A stretch of 38,809 bases of DNA from Rhodospirillum sp. UBA1311 (GTDB lineage: Bacteria > Pseudomonadota > Alphaproteobacteria > Rhodospirillales > Rhodospirillaceae). The notes below the pieces were generated by a model. The model had not been told where the DNA came from, did no database searches, and saw only the letters and a program-made list of their open reading frames with translations. Positions 24,296 through 32,858 of the stretch are shown here, one piece after another. The stretch is taken from contig DBTR01000048.1 of assembly GCA_002307145.1 (NCBI GenBank), forward strand, positions 1-38,809, written 5' to 3'. Positions within the stretch are counted from its first letter, which is position 1. Each line of letters starts with the position of its first letter. The translations under genes and the position numbers were made by a program.

Positions 24296-24639
24296 CGTAT
24301 CTAAGTCATTGGTTCCACACCCTAATTCCCGCAGACTCGTGCGCCTTGCTTAAACCGCCCGGCTGTGATATTACAGCCTTACGAATCAGCGGGGAATTTT
24401 GGGCGGTTTCAGCCCCTGGACCCCGCACAGGGCCTTAGGCCCTGTACCCGTTTGTTTTCGCCGCGAAGCGGCAATCAATCCCCCACGCCGCGTGATGGCT
24501 TTATGGCGCTACGCGCGAAAACTAAGGGGGTCTGGGGGCGAGCCCCCTTGCGGGTCCGGGCGGAGCCCGGGACCTTTCTCGCGCGAACTCTTGCCAAGCG
24601 AGGAAAATGTCCGTATGTTCCGGGCCCTCTGCTTGGTAT
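24296..24639. other. Gene-free junction region with a series of hairpins
   Basis: Between the RNA terminator and the tRNA gene no gene is convincing, but palindromes follow one another. AAACCGCCC (24352-24360) pairs with GGGCGGTTT (24401-24409), enclosing GGCTGT-GATATT-ACAGCC (24361-24378). ACAGGGCC-TTA-GGCCCTGT is at 24427-24445. GCCGC-GAA-GCGGC is at 24460-24472. GGGGGC-GA-GCCCCC is at 24534-24547, and an imperfect GGTCCGGGC/GCCCGGGACC is at 24553-24574. The element-chromosome boundary probably lies here. Confidence 0.5.
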
Positions 24640-24714
<75 letters not shown>

Positions 24715-24763
24715 GTTCCCGCACCCTGGGAACCTGCCGCGACGCCAGTCCGGAACCATTCTC

Positions 24764-25366
24764 ATGTCCGAGTCCGAGTCAGCCTCCGAGGTCTTGCCGC
24801 CCCAGGCGATGGAACGCCTGGGCGAGGCTTTGCGCGCGCGGCGGCAGTTGCGCGGCATGCGCCTGAAGGATCTGGCGGACCTCGCCGAGTGCTCCGAGAG
24901 CATGTTGTCGAAGATCGAGACCGGGCGCGCGGTGCCGTCGCTGGCGTTGTTGCGGCGGATCGTTTCGGGGCTTGAAGTCAGCATCCTGGAATTGTTCGGC
25001 GCGCCGCACGAGGCCGCGCCGCTGGTGCATCGCGCCGGGTCGCGGCCGACGGTGGCGGTGGGGCGCGCCGGGGCGGTGCCGGGCGTGGTGCTGGAATTTT
25101 TGATGCCGCGCGGCGAGGGATTGGCGCTCGAAGCCAATATCCACACCGTCAACCCGGGCGGTTCGTCGTCGGGCTCCACCAGTCATGTCGGCGAGGAGTT
25201 CGGCTACGTGCTGGAGGGCGAGCTCGACCTCACCGTCGACGGCGAGACGGTGCATCTGGAAACCGGCGATTCGTTCTCGTTCCGCTCCGAGCGGCCTCAT
25301 GCCTATCGCAATCCCGGCCCGATTCCAGCGCGGGTGTTGTGGGTGAATACCCCGCCCACCTACTGA
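24764..25366 (+). CDS. XRE-cupin transcriptional regulator
   Basis: 200 residues. Residues 20-75 are an XRE helix-turn-helix (LKDLADLAECSESMLSKIET then GRAVPSLALLRRIVSGLEVS). The C-terminal half is a cupin_2 domain: GEEFGYVLEGELDLTVDGE, LETGDSFSFRSERPHAYRN. Proteins of this layout (PuuR-like) sense a small ligand in the cupin and control nearby transport and catabolism genes. It lies 240 bp before livK; the perfect palindrome at 25503-25519 in that gap is a good operator candidate. It starts 49 bp after the tRNA gene. Confidence 0.88.
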   Translation: MSESESASEVLPPQAMERLGEALRARRQLRGMRLKDLADLAECSESMLSKIETGRAVPSLALLRRIVSGLEVSILELFGAPHEAAPLVHRAGSRPTVAVGRAGAVPGVVLEFLMPRGEGLALEANIHTVNPGGSSSGSTSHVGEEFGYVLEGELDLTVDGETVHLETGDSFSFRSERPHAYRNPGPIPARVLWVNTPPTY

Positions 25367-25502
25367 GCAATCGCCGCGTCGGCGGGGTCGGGCGGGTGCG
25401 GAAAAGCCTTTCCGCCGCTGCATGCGGCTGCATGGCGAAATGCCTAAAATTCGCGCGTGTCCGCCGCAAAATTACGCACCGATGAAAATACCGGCAATTT
25501 CT

Positions 25503-25519
25503 ATTCAAGTGACTTGAAT
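25503..25519. promoter_or_regulatory. 17-bp palindrome, likely operator of the liv operon
   Basis: ATTCAAG-TGA-CTTGAAT is a perfect 7-bp inverted repeat with a 3-bp centre, 87 bp before the livK ATG. TTGACG (25522-25527) follows directly as a possible -35, but no convincing -10 is seen. The site probably binds the XRE-cupin regulator encoded at 24764-25366. Confidence 0.55.
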
Positions 25520-25606
25520 TCTTGACGTCTTCTGTCAGTCTTGGCGCGATTGCAGCCCCGCTGGATCGGCTTTTCCTCCGGCGTCGGGAAACAGAGGAGC
25601 CATCAG

Positions 25607-26779
25607 ATGAAATCCATCCTGCGTTTCAGCGTCGGCGCGGTTCTCTCGGCCGCCCTCGCGGCGGTGCCGCTCGTCGGTGCGTCCGCCAAGGACACGGTCA
25701 AGATCGCCTTTATCGGCCCGCTCTCGGGCGGAACCGCTTCGATCGGCGTCGGCGGACGCAATTCCACCGAGCTTGCCGTGCGTCTGCGCAACGCCGACCC
25801 GAAGGCGAAGTACAAGTACGAGCTGTTCGCCCAGGACGACGAGTGCAAGCCGAACGTCGGCGTGCAGGCGGCGACCAAGGCGGCGGCGGATCGCAAGGTG
25901 ATCGGCGGCATCACCCATTATTGCTCCGCCGTGGCGATGAGCACGGTCGACATCTATCACAAGTTCAACCTGCCGGTGATCGTCTGGGGCGCGGTGCTGC
26001 CCGACATCACCTACGCCAACGACTATGCGGAAGTGCATCGCGTCAACGGCACGATGATCAACCAGAACCAGGTCGCCGCCGACTTCATGACCAAGCAGGG
26101 CTATAAGACCTGGGTGATCCTCCACGACACCACCGACTACGGCAAGGGTCACAACACCTACTTCACCAAGTACCTCACCGAGGACGGCGGCAAGATCCTC
26201 GGGACCTTCGGCGTCACCTCCGACCAGCAGGACTTCACCGCCGAGCTGACCAAGGCGAAGGAGTTGAAGCCCGACGTGATCTACTTCGGCGGTCTTACGC
26301 CGCTTGGCGTGCGCATCCGCCAGCAGATGGACAAGCTCGGCATCACCGCGCAGTTCCAGGGTGCTTCCGGCATCGTCTCCGACGCCTTCATCGAGGGCCT
26401 CGATCCGAAGCTCGCCGAGGGCACGGTCGCCTTCCGCGAGGGCGCGCCGGTCGAGAAGCTGCCGGGCGGCCAGTACTTCATGTCGGAATACGAGAAGGCC
26501 AAGTTCGACCAGGGCCCGGATGCCTACGGCCCGTTCGCCTTCGCCGCCGCCAACCTGTTGATGGACGCGATCGAGACCGTCGGCCCCGACCGCAAGAAGG
26601 TCACCGCCTACCTCGGCAAGATCGAGAACCGCGACAGCATCGTCGGCCCGATCACCTTCGACGACCACGGCCAGAACTCGGTCGCCGCGATCACCAAGTA
26701 CGTGATCCAGGACGGCAAGTGGGTGCTGTGGGAAGACAGCGAATACGCCAGCGGCAAGCGCAAGCTCACCGGTAAGTAA
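25607..26779 (+). CDS. livK: Branched-chain amino acid/amide ABC transporter, periplasmic binding protein
   Basis: 390 residues. ATG 25607 has GAGGAG 7 bp upstream, and the product begins with a signal peptide (MKSILRFSVGAVLSAALAAV, cut after GASA). The mature protein opens DTVKIAFIGPLSGG, the LivK/Peripla_BP_6 start, and contains VIGGITHYCSAVAMSTVDIY and DAYGPFAFAAANLLMDAIE. It captures a substrate in the periplasm for the LivHMGF transporter that follows. Ligand unknown; the hydrolases at the end of the operon suggest an amide or N-acyl amino compound. Confidence 0.9.
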   Translation: MKSILRFSVGAVLSAALAAVPLVGASAKDTVKIAFIGPLSGGTASIGVGGRNSTELAVRLRNADPKAKYKYELFAQDDECKPNVGVQAATKAAADRKVIGGITHYCSAVAMSTVDIYHKFNLPVIVWGAVLPDITYANDYAEVHRVNGTMINQNQVAADFMTKQGYKTWVILHDTTDYGKGHNTYFTKYLTEDGGKILGTFGVTSDQQDFTAELTKAKELKPDVIYFGGLTPLGVRIRQQMDKLGITAQFQGASGIVSDAFIEGLDPKLAEGTVAFREGAPVEKLPGGQYFMSEYEKAKFDQGPDAYGPFAFAAANLLMDAIETVGPDRKKVTAYLGKIENRDSIVGPITFDDHGQNSVAAITKYVIQDGKWVLWEDSEYASGKRKLTGK

Positions 26780-26790
26780 GGCAAACGGTT

Positions 26791-26817
26791 GGGGGTGCGG
26801 GAATTTCCCGCGCCCCC
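26791..26817 (+). promoter_or_regulatory. Hairpin between livK and livH
   Basis: GGGGGTGCGGGAA and TTCCCGCGCCCCC form a stem of about 12 bp with one G-T pair in the 64-bp livK-livH gap. It lacks a T-run, so it probably stabilises livK mRNA or partly stops transcription, giving more binding protein than permease. Confidence 0.6.
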
Positions 26818-26843
26818 GGGTTTCAGCGGAGCGTGGCGCGGCG

Positions 26844-27758
26844 ATGGATCTTCTCGGCCAATACCTGATCAACGGCTTGATGCTGGGCACGATCTACGCC
26901 CTGGTCGCGGTCGGCTTCACCCTGTTCTTCGGCGTGCTCGACGTGATCAAGTTTTCCCACGGCGACGTGCTGATGGTCGGTGCGTTCACCGGCTTCACCG
27001 CCGCCTCCGCCGCCGGGGCGCTCGGCTTCAGCCATCCGCTAGCGCAGTTGGCGGCGACCGTGGTGTTCGCGCTGGCGGGCACCGCCCTGCTCGGCGCGGC
27101 GGTCGCCAAGTGGCTGATCCTGCCGCTCAAAAACGCGCCGCGCCTCAACATCCTGCTGGCGACGCTGATGCTCGGCACCGCGCTGCGCGAATCCGTGCGG
27201 CTGTTCTATCCCGACGGTTCGAACCCCAAGGCGTTCCCGTCGCTGCTGCCCACCTCGGCCTGGCAGTTCGGCAACTTCACCCTGCGCGCCGACAGCGCGA
27301 TCCTCGTCGTCACCGGCATCGCGGTGATCGTCGGGCTGCACCTGTTGATCAATCGCACCCGCCTCGGCCTTGCGATCCGCGCCGTGGCGCAGGACGAGGA
27401 AACCGCGCGGACCATGGGGATCAACTACACCCTGATCGTCCTCGTCACCTTCGCGCTCGGCTCGGGCATCGCCGCCGTCGCCGGGGTGATGGACGGCCTC
27501 TACTACAACGAAATCAACTTCGGCATGGGCCTGCTTCTCGGCCTGATCGGCTTCTCCGCCGCGATCATCGGCGGCCTCGGCAATCTCTACGGCGCGATCC
27601 TCGGCGGCTTCCTGTTCGCCGCGTTGCAGATGGTCGGCGCGGTGGCGATGCCGTTCGCCTCGGCCTACAAGGACGTCTTCGCCTTTGCCGTGGTGATCGC
27701 GCTGATGGCCTGGAAGCCCACCGGCTTGATCCCCGAACGTTCCAGCGACCGAGTGTGA
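26844..27758 (+). CDS. livH: Branched-chain amino acid-type ABC transporter permease LivH
   Basis: 304 residues with about eight hydrophobic segments. It starts LLGQYLINGLMLGTIYALVA, contains FTLFFGVLDVIKFSHGDVLM (a LivH hallmark), RTRLGLAIRAVAQDEETARTM (the EAA-like loop that contacts the ATPase) and GFSAAIIGGLGNLYGAILGG. Inner-membrane subunit of the livKHMGF transporter. Stop is 2 bp before livM. Confidence 0.93.
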   Translation: MDLLGQYLINGLMLGTIYALVAVGFTLFFGVLDVIKFSHGDVLMVGAFTGFTAASAAGALGFSHPLAQLAATVVFALAGTALLGAAVAKWLILPLKNAPRLNILLATLMLGTALRESVRLFYPDGSNPKAFPSLLPTSAWQFGNFTLRADSAILVVTGIAVIVGLHLLINRTRLGLAIRAVAQDEETARTMGINYTLIVLVTFALGSGIAAVAGVMDGLYYNEINFGMGLLLGLIGFSAAIIGGLGNLYGAILGGFLFAALQMVGAVAMPFASAYKDVFAFAVVIALMAWKPTGLIPERSSDRV

Positions 27759-27760
27759 CG

Positions 27761-28927
27761 ATGACCCAAGCTCTTTCCCGCGTCCCGGCCTTCGCGGTCG
27801 CCGCCGTCACCATCCTCCTCGGGCTGGTTTTCGCCATCGTGTTCATGGAGCAGGAGAGCGACGTCGCGGTGATTTCGCTGATCGCGCTCGCCGCCGTCGC
27901 CGCCTGGGCGGGCACCCGCGCGGGCGTCGCGGCGCGGGTTTCCGAAGCCGCCGTGGAACGCCCCGGGGGCATCGCGCTGCTCGTCGCGGCGGGCATGGCG
28001 GTGCTGATGGGGGTGTTCGTCGAGGATCACTTCCCGCTGTTGATGCTTGCCACGGTGATGATCTACGCCACCGTCGCGCTCGGCCTCAACGTCCAGTTCG
28101 GCTACACCGGCGTGGTCAACTTCGCGGGCGCGGCGTTCTTCGGCATCGGCGCGTATACCTCGGCCAAGGTGGCGTCCTCCGGCCTGCCGCCGATCCTCAG
28201 CCTGCCCTTGGGCGCGATGTTCGCGGCAGTGATCGGGCTGCTGCTGGTGATCCCGGTGGTGCGCACACGCGGCCACTACGCGGCGGTGGTGACGATCGCG
28301 TTCTCGGTGCTGTTCAAGACCTTCCTGGAGGTCAACGACGCCCTCGGCGGGCCGCAGGGTCTCTCGGTCGGCGCGATGAAGCTGTTCGGCTGGGACTTCG
28401 GCGACGGCCCGACGATGTTCGGCGTCGATGCGTCGTTCTACCTCAACTATGCGCTGATGGCCCTCGCGATGCTCTCCCTGGTGTTCGTCCTGGTGCGGCG
28501 GTTGGAGCGCTCCTGGCTCGGCCTTTCGCTCGACGCGGTGCGCCTCGACGAAACCGGCGCGGCCTGCTACGGCATCGGCATCCGGCGCAGCAAGATCTTC
28601 GCCTTCGTGCTCGGCAACGCGATCATCGGCCTCGCGGGGGCGCTTTACGGCTGCATGCAAGGCTACGTGGCGCCGACCAGCTTCACCTTCTCCGACAGCC
28701 TGATTCTGGTCGCCATCGTGCTCCTGGGCGGCATGGGCAGCCCGTGGGGCACGATCCTCGCCGCCGCGATCGTGGTAATCTTGCCTGAGAAGCTCCAGGC
28801 GATTCAGGAATATCGCTTCCTATTGTTCTCGGCGGTGGTGATCGCGATCCTGCTGTTCCGCCCCGCCGGCCTGCTGCCGCGCGGCGTGCGCCGCTATTTT
28901 CCGCCCGCCCGCAAGGGAGCCCAGTGA
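27761..28927 (+). CDS. livM: Branched-chain amino acid-type ABC transporter permease LivM
   Basis: 388 residues from ATG 27761, just after livH; the open frame extends upstream only as a shadow of livH. About ten hydrophobic segments. Typical LivM sequence: LGLNVQFGYTGVVNFAGAAF, FGIGAYTSAKV, SWLGLSLDAVRLDETGAACY and LLGGMGSPWGTILAAAIV. It is somewhat long because of two extra N-terminal hydrophobic segments (residues 8-55). It ends in an overlap with livG. Confidence 0.92.
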   Translation: MTQALSRVPAFAVAAVTILLGLVFAIVFMEQESDVAVISLIALAAVAAWAGTRAGVAARVSEAAVERPGGIALLVAAGMAVLMGVFVEDHFPLLMLATVMIYATVALGLNVQFGYTGVVNFAGAAFFGIGAYTSAKVASSGLPPILSLPLGAMFAAVIGLLLVIPVVRTRGHYAAVVTIAFSVLFKTFLEVNDALGGPQGLSVGAMKLFGWDFGDGPTMFGVDASFYLNYALMALAMLSLVFVLVRRLERSWLGLSLDAVRLDETGAACYGIGIRRSKIFAFVLGNAIIGLAGALYGCMQGYVAPTSFTFSDSLILVAIVLLGGMGSPWGTILAAAIVVILPEKLQAIQEYRFLLFSAVVIAILLFRPAGLLPRGVRRYFPPARKGAQ

Positions 28928-29703
28928 TGAGCGACACCCTTCTCAGCCTCGAAGGCATCGCCAAGAGCTTCGGCGGCGTGCGCGCGTTGAACGACGTGTC
29001 CTTCGGCGTCGAACGCGGCCAGATTCTCGGCTTGATCGGGCCGAACGGCTCGGGCAAGACCACCTCGTTCAACGTCCTCACCGGCCTCTATCGCCCCGAC
29101 GGCGGCCGCATCGTCTTCGACGGCGCGGACCTCACCGGCGCTTCGCCGCAGGCGGTCTACCGCGCCGGGATCGCGCGCACCTTCCAGCGCTCGCGCCTCT
29201 GCCTCGAACTCTCGATCTTCGACAACATCATGGTCGGCAACCACGGCCGCCTGAACCAGGGCCTGTTCTACAACCTGTTCAACCGGAAGGCGCTGAAGGC
29301 CGAGGTCGACGCCGCCTACGCCGAGGCGATGGCGCTCGCGACCCTGTTCAGCCCCAACCTCGGCGACGCGATGTTCGCGCCGGTCGGCGCGCTGCCGATG
29401 ATCGAGCGCCGCCGCATCGAGATCTGCCGTGCGCTGATCGCGCAGCCGAAGCTGCTGCTGCTCGACGAGCCCTCGGCGGGCATGACCCACGACGAAACCC
29501 ACCAACTGATGAGCGACATCCTCGCGGTGCGCGAACGCTTGGGCGGCCTCTCGATCATCATCATCGAGCACGAGATGGGCGTGATCGAGCGGGTCTGCGA
29601 CCGCTGCGTGGTGTTGAACTACGGCGAGAAGATCGCCGAAGGCTCCTACCAGGAGGTCGCCTCCGATCGCCTGGTGCAGGAAGCCTATCTCGGCTCGGCA
29701 TGA
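28927..29703 (+). CDS. livG: Branched-chain amino acid-type ABC transporter ATPase LivG
   Basis: 258 residues from ATG 28927, overlapping the livM stop (a GTG at 28924 is equally possible). Walker A is GPNGSGKTT; the region before Walker B reads ALPMIERRRIEICRALIAQP, and Walker B is LLLLDEPSAGM. The canonical LSGG signature is replaced by LPMIERRR. Supplies energy for uptake together with LivF. It overlaps livF by 4 bp. Confidence 0.92.
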   Translation: MSDTLLSLEGIAKSFGGVRALNDVSFGVERGQILGLIGPNGSGKTTSFNVLTGLYRPDGGRIVFDGADLTGASPQAVYRAGIARTFQRSRLCLELSIFDNIMVGNHGRLNQGLFYNLFNRKALKAEVDAAYAEAMALATLFSPNLGDAMFAPVGALPMIERRRIEICRALIAQPKLLLLDEPSAGMTHDETHQLMSDILAVRERLGGLSIIIIEHEMGVIERVCDRCVVLNYGEKIAEGSYQEVASDRLVQEAYLGSA

Positions 29704-30431
29704 GGACGATGATGGACAGCCAAACCCCCGCCATCGCCATCGACGGCATCTTCACCGCCTACGACAAGGCCGACGTGCTGATCGACGTTTCGCTCGTCGT
29801 GCCGCAGGGCCGGATCACCTGCCTGCTCGGCTCCAACGGTGCGGGCAAGAGCACGCTGATCCGCTCGATCCTGGGCCTCACGCCGCCGCACCGGGGCAGC
29901 ATCACCGTGTTCGGCGAGGAGGTCGCGGGCCAGCCGACGCACAAGGTGATCGCCAAGGGCGTCGCCTGCATCCCCGAGGGGCGGAAGATGTTCCCCAAGC
30001 TCACCGTGGCGGAAAACCTCCGCCTCGGCGCGTACCAGGAACCCTCGGAGGCGGAGATCCGCCGCCGCTTGGCCGAGGTCTACGAGACCTTCCCCCGCCT
30101 CGCCGAGCGGCGCGGCCAGCTCGCCGGAACGATGTCGGGCGGCGAGCAGGCGATGGTGTCGATCGGCCGCGGCCTGATGGGCAAGCCGCGCGTGCTCCTG
30201 ATCGACGAGCCCTCGCTCGGGCTGTCGCCGCTCTACGTGAAGGAAAATTTCCGCATCATCGAGACCTTGCGCAATCAGGGGCTGACGGTATTTCTGGTGG
30301 AGCAGAACGTCCACCAGACCCTCGCCATCGCCGATGCCGGATACGTGCTCTCCGGCGGCCGCGTCGTCGCGCAAGGCACGGCGGAGGCGCTCAAGACCAA
30401 CGCGGAAGTTCACGCCGCGTATTTCGGGTAG
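29700..30431 (+). CDS. livF: Branched-chain amino acid-type ABC transporter ATPase LivF
   Basis: 243 residues; ATG 29700 overlaps the livG stop. Walker A GSNGAGKST, the LivF segment GVACIPEGRKMFPKLTVAEN, signature MSGGEQAMVSIGRGLMGKP, Walker B VLLIDEPSLGLSP, and VFLVEQNVHQTL with the switch region. Second ATPase of the transporter. The next gene begins 10 bp later, so the operon continues into the hydrolases. Confidence 0.93.
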   Translation: MRTMMDSQTPAIAIDGIFTAYDKADVLIDVSLVVPQGRITCLLGSNGAGKSTLIRSILGLTPPHRGSITVFGEEVAGQPTHKVIAKGVACIPEGRKMFPKLTVAENLRLGAYQEPSEAEIRRRLAEVYETFPRLAERRGQLAGTMSGGEQAMVSIGRGLMGKPRVLLIDEPSLGLSPLYVKENFRIIETLRNQGLTVFLVEQNVHQTLAIADAGYVLSGGRVVAQGTAEALKTNAEVHAAYFG

Positions 30432-30441
30432 GAACCAGACC

Positions 30442-31569
30442 ATGGCCGATGTTTCCGAAGCCGTCGCGCTCACCCGCGACCTGATCGCATTCCAGACCGT
30501 CAATCCGCCGGGCGCGGAGCTGCCGCTGATCGAATTCCTAGCGCAGCGCCTTGATGCCGCCGGGTTCACCTGCACCATCCAGACCATCGCCGAAGGCCGC
30601 GCCAACCTGCTTGCGCGGATCGGCCGCCGCGACGCGCCCGGCCTCGCGTTCACCGGCCATGTCGACGTGGTGCCGCTCGGCGCCAAGCCCTGGAGCGTCG
30701 ACCCGTTTGCGGGCGTGATCAAGGACGGCCGCCTCTACGGGCGCGGCAGTTCCGATATGAAAAGCGGCATCGCCGCGTTCGTCGTCGCCGCCAGCGCCTG
30801 CGCGGCAAAGCTGAAGGACGGCCCCGAGGTGGTGCTGGCGATCACCGCGGGCGAGGAAACCGGCTGCGACGGCGCGCTGGCGATGGTCGAGAGCGGCATC
30901 CTCCCCGAAGCCGCCGCGCTGATCGTCGGCGAACCCACCGGCAACCAGCCGATGATCGGCCACAAGGGTGCGCTGTGGCTGAAGGCCGAGACCTTCGGCG
31001 TGACCGCCCATGGCTCGATGCCCGAGCTCGGCGACAACGCGGTCTACAAGGCGGCGCGCGCGATCGGCCGCCTCGCCGATTTCGACTTCAACGTCGCCCG
31101 GCACCCGGTGCTCGGCAAGCCGACGCTCAACGTCGGCAAGGTCACCGGCGGCCTCAACATCAATTCGGTGCCCGACCATGCCGAGATTCACATCGACGTG
31201 CGCACCATTCCGGGGATGAACCACGCCGAACTGCGCGACGGCCTCACCGGCCTGATCGGCGAGAACGCGGCGATCACCTCGCTGTTCGACCTCCCCGGCG
31301 TCTGGACCGAGCCGGACGTGCCGTGGGCGGCGCGCGCCATCGCCGCGACCTGCGCGGTGCTGGGGATTCCCTTCGCGCCGCAGTCGGCGCCGTTCTTCAC
31401 CGACGCCTCGGTGCTGACTCCGGCGCTCGGCCACCCGCCGACCTTGATCCTCGGCCCGGGCGAAACCGCCCAGGCGCACCAGACCGACGAATACGCCGAG
31501 GTCGCGAAGATCGACATGGCGGTGGCGATCTACGCCGCGATCCTCGCCGACTGGAGCGCGGCGGGATGA
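30442..31569 (+). CDS. M20-family deacylase/peptidase (DapE/ArgE-like)
   Basis: 375 residues from ATG 30442; longer upstream frames overlap livF. Metal-binding and catalytic residues are in place: TGHVDVVP (His73, Asp75), RGSSDMKSG (Asp105), AGEETGCDG (Glu138, Glu139) and INSVPDHAEIHIDVRTIPGM. These di-zinc hydrolases remove acyl groups from N-acyl amino acids or cut dipeptides. As the gene is in the liv operon, it likely acts on the imported compound in the cytoplasm. The exact substrate cannot be read from sequence. Overlaps the amidase start (ATGA at 31566). Confidence 0.88.
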   Translation: MADVSEAVALTRDLIAFQTVNPPGAELPLIEFLAQRLDAAGFTCTIQTIAEGRANLLARIGRRDAPGLAFTGHVDVVPLGAKPWSVDPFAGVIKDGRLYGRGSSDMKSGIAAFVVAASACAAKLKDGPEVVLAITAGEETGCDGALAMVESGILPEAAALIVGEPTGNQPMIGHKGALWLKAETFGVTAHGSMPELGDNAVYKAARAIGRLADFDFNVARHPVLGKPTLNVGKVTGGLNINSVPDHAEIHIDVRTIPGMNHAELRDGLTGLIGENAAITSLFDLPGVWTEPDVPWAARAIAATCAVLGIPFAPQSAPFFTDASVLTPALGHPPTLILGPGETAQAHQTDEYAEVAKIDMAVAIYAAILADWSAAG

Positions 31570-32858
31570 GCGCCGCCCCCTGCGACCTGAGCGCCACGGC
31601 GGCGCGCGACGCGATCGCGATGGTCACGCTTTCCGCCGTCGACCTGGCGCGCTCCTGCCTTGAGCGGATCGCCGCGCGCGAACCCGAGCTTCAGGCATGG
31701 GCGGCGATCGACAGCGACCTCTGGCTGGACGCAGCGGCGAAATCCGATGCGGCGGGCAACCCCGGCCGGTTGGGCGGCCTGCCCCTCGGGGTCAAGGACC
31801 TTGCCGCGACGCGCGACTGGCCGACCACCTGCGGCTCGCCGATCTATGCGGGCGTGCATGCGCCCTTCGACGCGGTGGTGGTGGCGCTGACGCGGCTTGC
31901 GGGCGGGGTGATCGCGGGCAAGACCGTGACCACCGAGTTCGCCGCGTTCAACCCCGGACCGACGCGCAATCCGCGCGACCCCGAGCGCACGCCGGGCGGC
32001 TCGTCGAGCGGTTCGGCGGCGGCGGTGGCGGCGGGGATGGTGCCGTTCGCGGTGGGCACCCAGACCGCCGGGTCGATCGTCCGCCCGGCTTCGTATTGCG
32101 GCGTGTTCGGCTACAAGCCGTCGTTCGGGCTGATCGACGCGACCGGGATCAAGCCGTACGCGCCGTCGCTCGACACCGTCGGGGTGCTGGCGCGCGCGGC
32201 GGCGGATTGCCGCCTGTTCGCCGAGGCGGTGAGCGGCGTGGACCTTGGCGTGTCGGAGCGCCGCCGCCCGACCCGGATCGGTTGGTGCCGGTCGCCCGCG
32301 TGGTCGGGCGCGACCGATGCAATGCGCCATGTCTTCGAGTTCGTGCTGCCGGAGCGGATGCGCGACGCGCGCTTCACCCCGGTCGAGGTCGACCTGCCGC
32401 CGCTGTTCGACGAAGCGATGGAGGCGCAGAAGGCGATCATGGCCTGGGAGGCGGCGCGGGCGCTGAGCTTCGAGCGGGAATGCCACGCCGATCTCCTGAG
32501 CCCCGGCCTGCGCGAGCGCCTCGCGGCGGGCGCGGCGATGCGCCCGGCGACGGTGCAGGAAGCCTATCGGGTGCGCGACGCGGCGATCGCCGCCTTCCCG
32601 ATGGCGCTCGACGGTCACGACGTCGCCGCTCTGGTGACGCCCTCCGCCCCCGGTGTCGCACCGCGGTTCGCCGACGGCACCGGCAGCCCCGACTTCAACC
32701 GCCTGTGGACGCTGCTGCGCGGCCCCTGCGTGCAGGTTCCGGGGCTTCTCTGCTCCGAGACCGGCCTGCCGCTCGGCGTGCAGGTGGTCGCGCCGCTGGG
32801 CGCCGACGCCCGCCTGCTCGCGATCGCCGAGCGCCTCGGCGAGACCCTCGCGGCCTAG
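31566..32858 (+). CDS. Amidase-signature family amidase
   Basis: 430 residues. The Ser-cisSer-Lys triad is visible: LPLGVKDLA (Lys77), GGSSSGSAAAVAAG (cis-Ser near 147) and TAGSIVRPASYCGVFGYKPS (nucleophile Ser170). It hydrolyses an amide to acid plus ammonia or amine. It is the last gene of the liv operon, suggesting that the imported substrate contains an amide bond. Its TAG is shared on both strands with the facing diguanylate cyclase gene (CTAG, 32855-32858). Confidence 0.9.
   Translation: MSAAPCDLSATAARDAIAMVTLSAVDLARSCLERIAAREPELQAWAAIDSDLWLDAAAKSDAAGNPGRLGGLPLGVKDLAATRDWPTTCGSPIYAGVHAPFDAVVVALTRLAGGVIAGKTVTTEFAAFNPGPTRNPRDPERTPGGSSSGSAAAVAAGMVPFAVGTQTAGSIVRPASYCGVFGYKPSFGLIDATGIKPYAPSLDTVGVLARAAADCRLFAEAVSGVDLGVSERRRPTRIGWCRSPAWSGATDAMRHVFEFVLPERMRDARFTPVEVDLPPLFDEAMEAQKAIMAWEAARALSFERECHADLLSPGLRERLAAGAAMRPATVQEAYRVRDAAIAAFPMALDGHDVAALVTPSAPGVAPRFADGTGSPDFNRLWTLLRGPCVQVPGLLCSETGLPLGVQVVAPLGADARLLAIAERLGETLAA

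Larger units (their letters stand above)
1..24639. mobile_element. Conjugative element or integrated plasmid (left end outside window)
   Basis: Everything left of the tRNA-Thr gene is transfer, replication, stability or defence functions: VirB11, VirD4, SSB-like, ArdC-primase, MobC-like, MOBP relaxase, serine recombinase, toxin/antitoxin genes, DNA methyltransferases, an Avs-like protein and RepC. No housekeeping gene is seen. The left end lies off-window and the other T4SS genes are presumably there. The right limit is inferred to lie in the hairpin-rich gap between the repC leader (about 24295) and the tRNA. I found no direct-repeat pair marking the ends, so whether it is an ICE or an integrated RepC plasmid is open. 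Confidence 0.7.

Noticed and set aside
26789..28927. Single 712-codon frame covering livH and livM
   Set aside because: Its first half is out of frame with livH; only the part from ATG 27761 is LivM.
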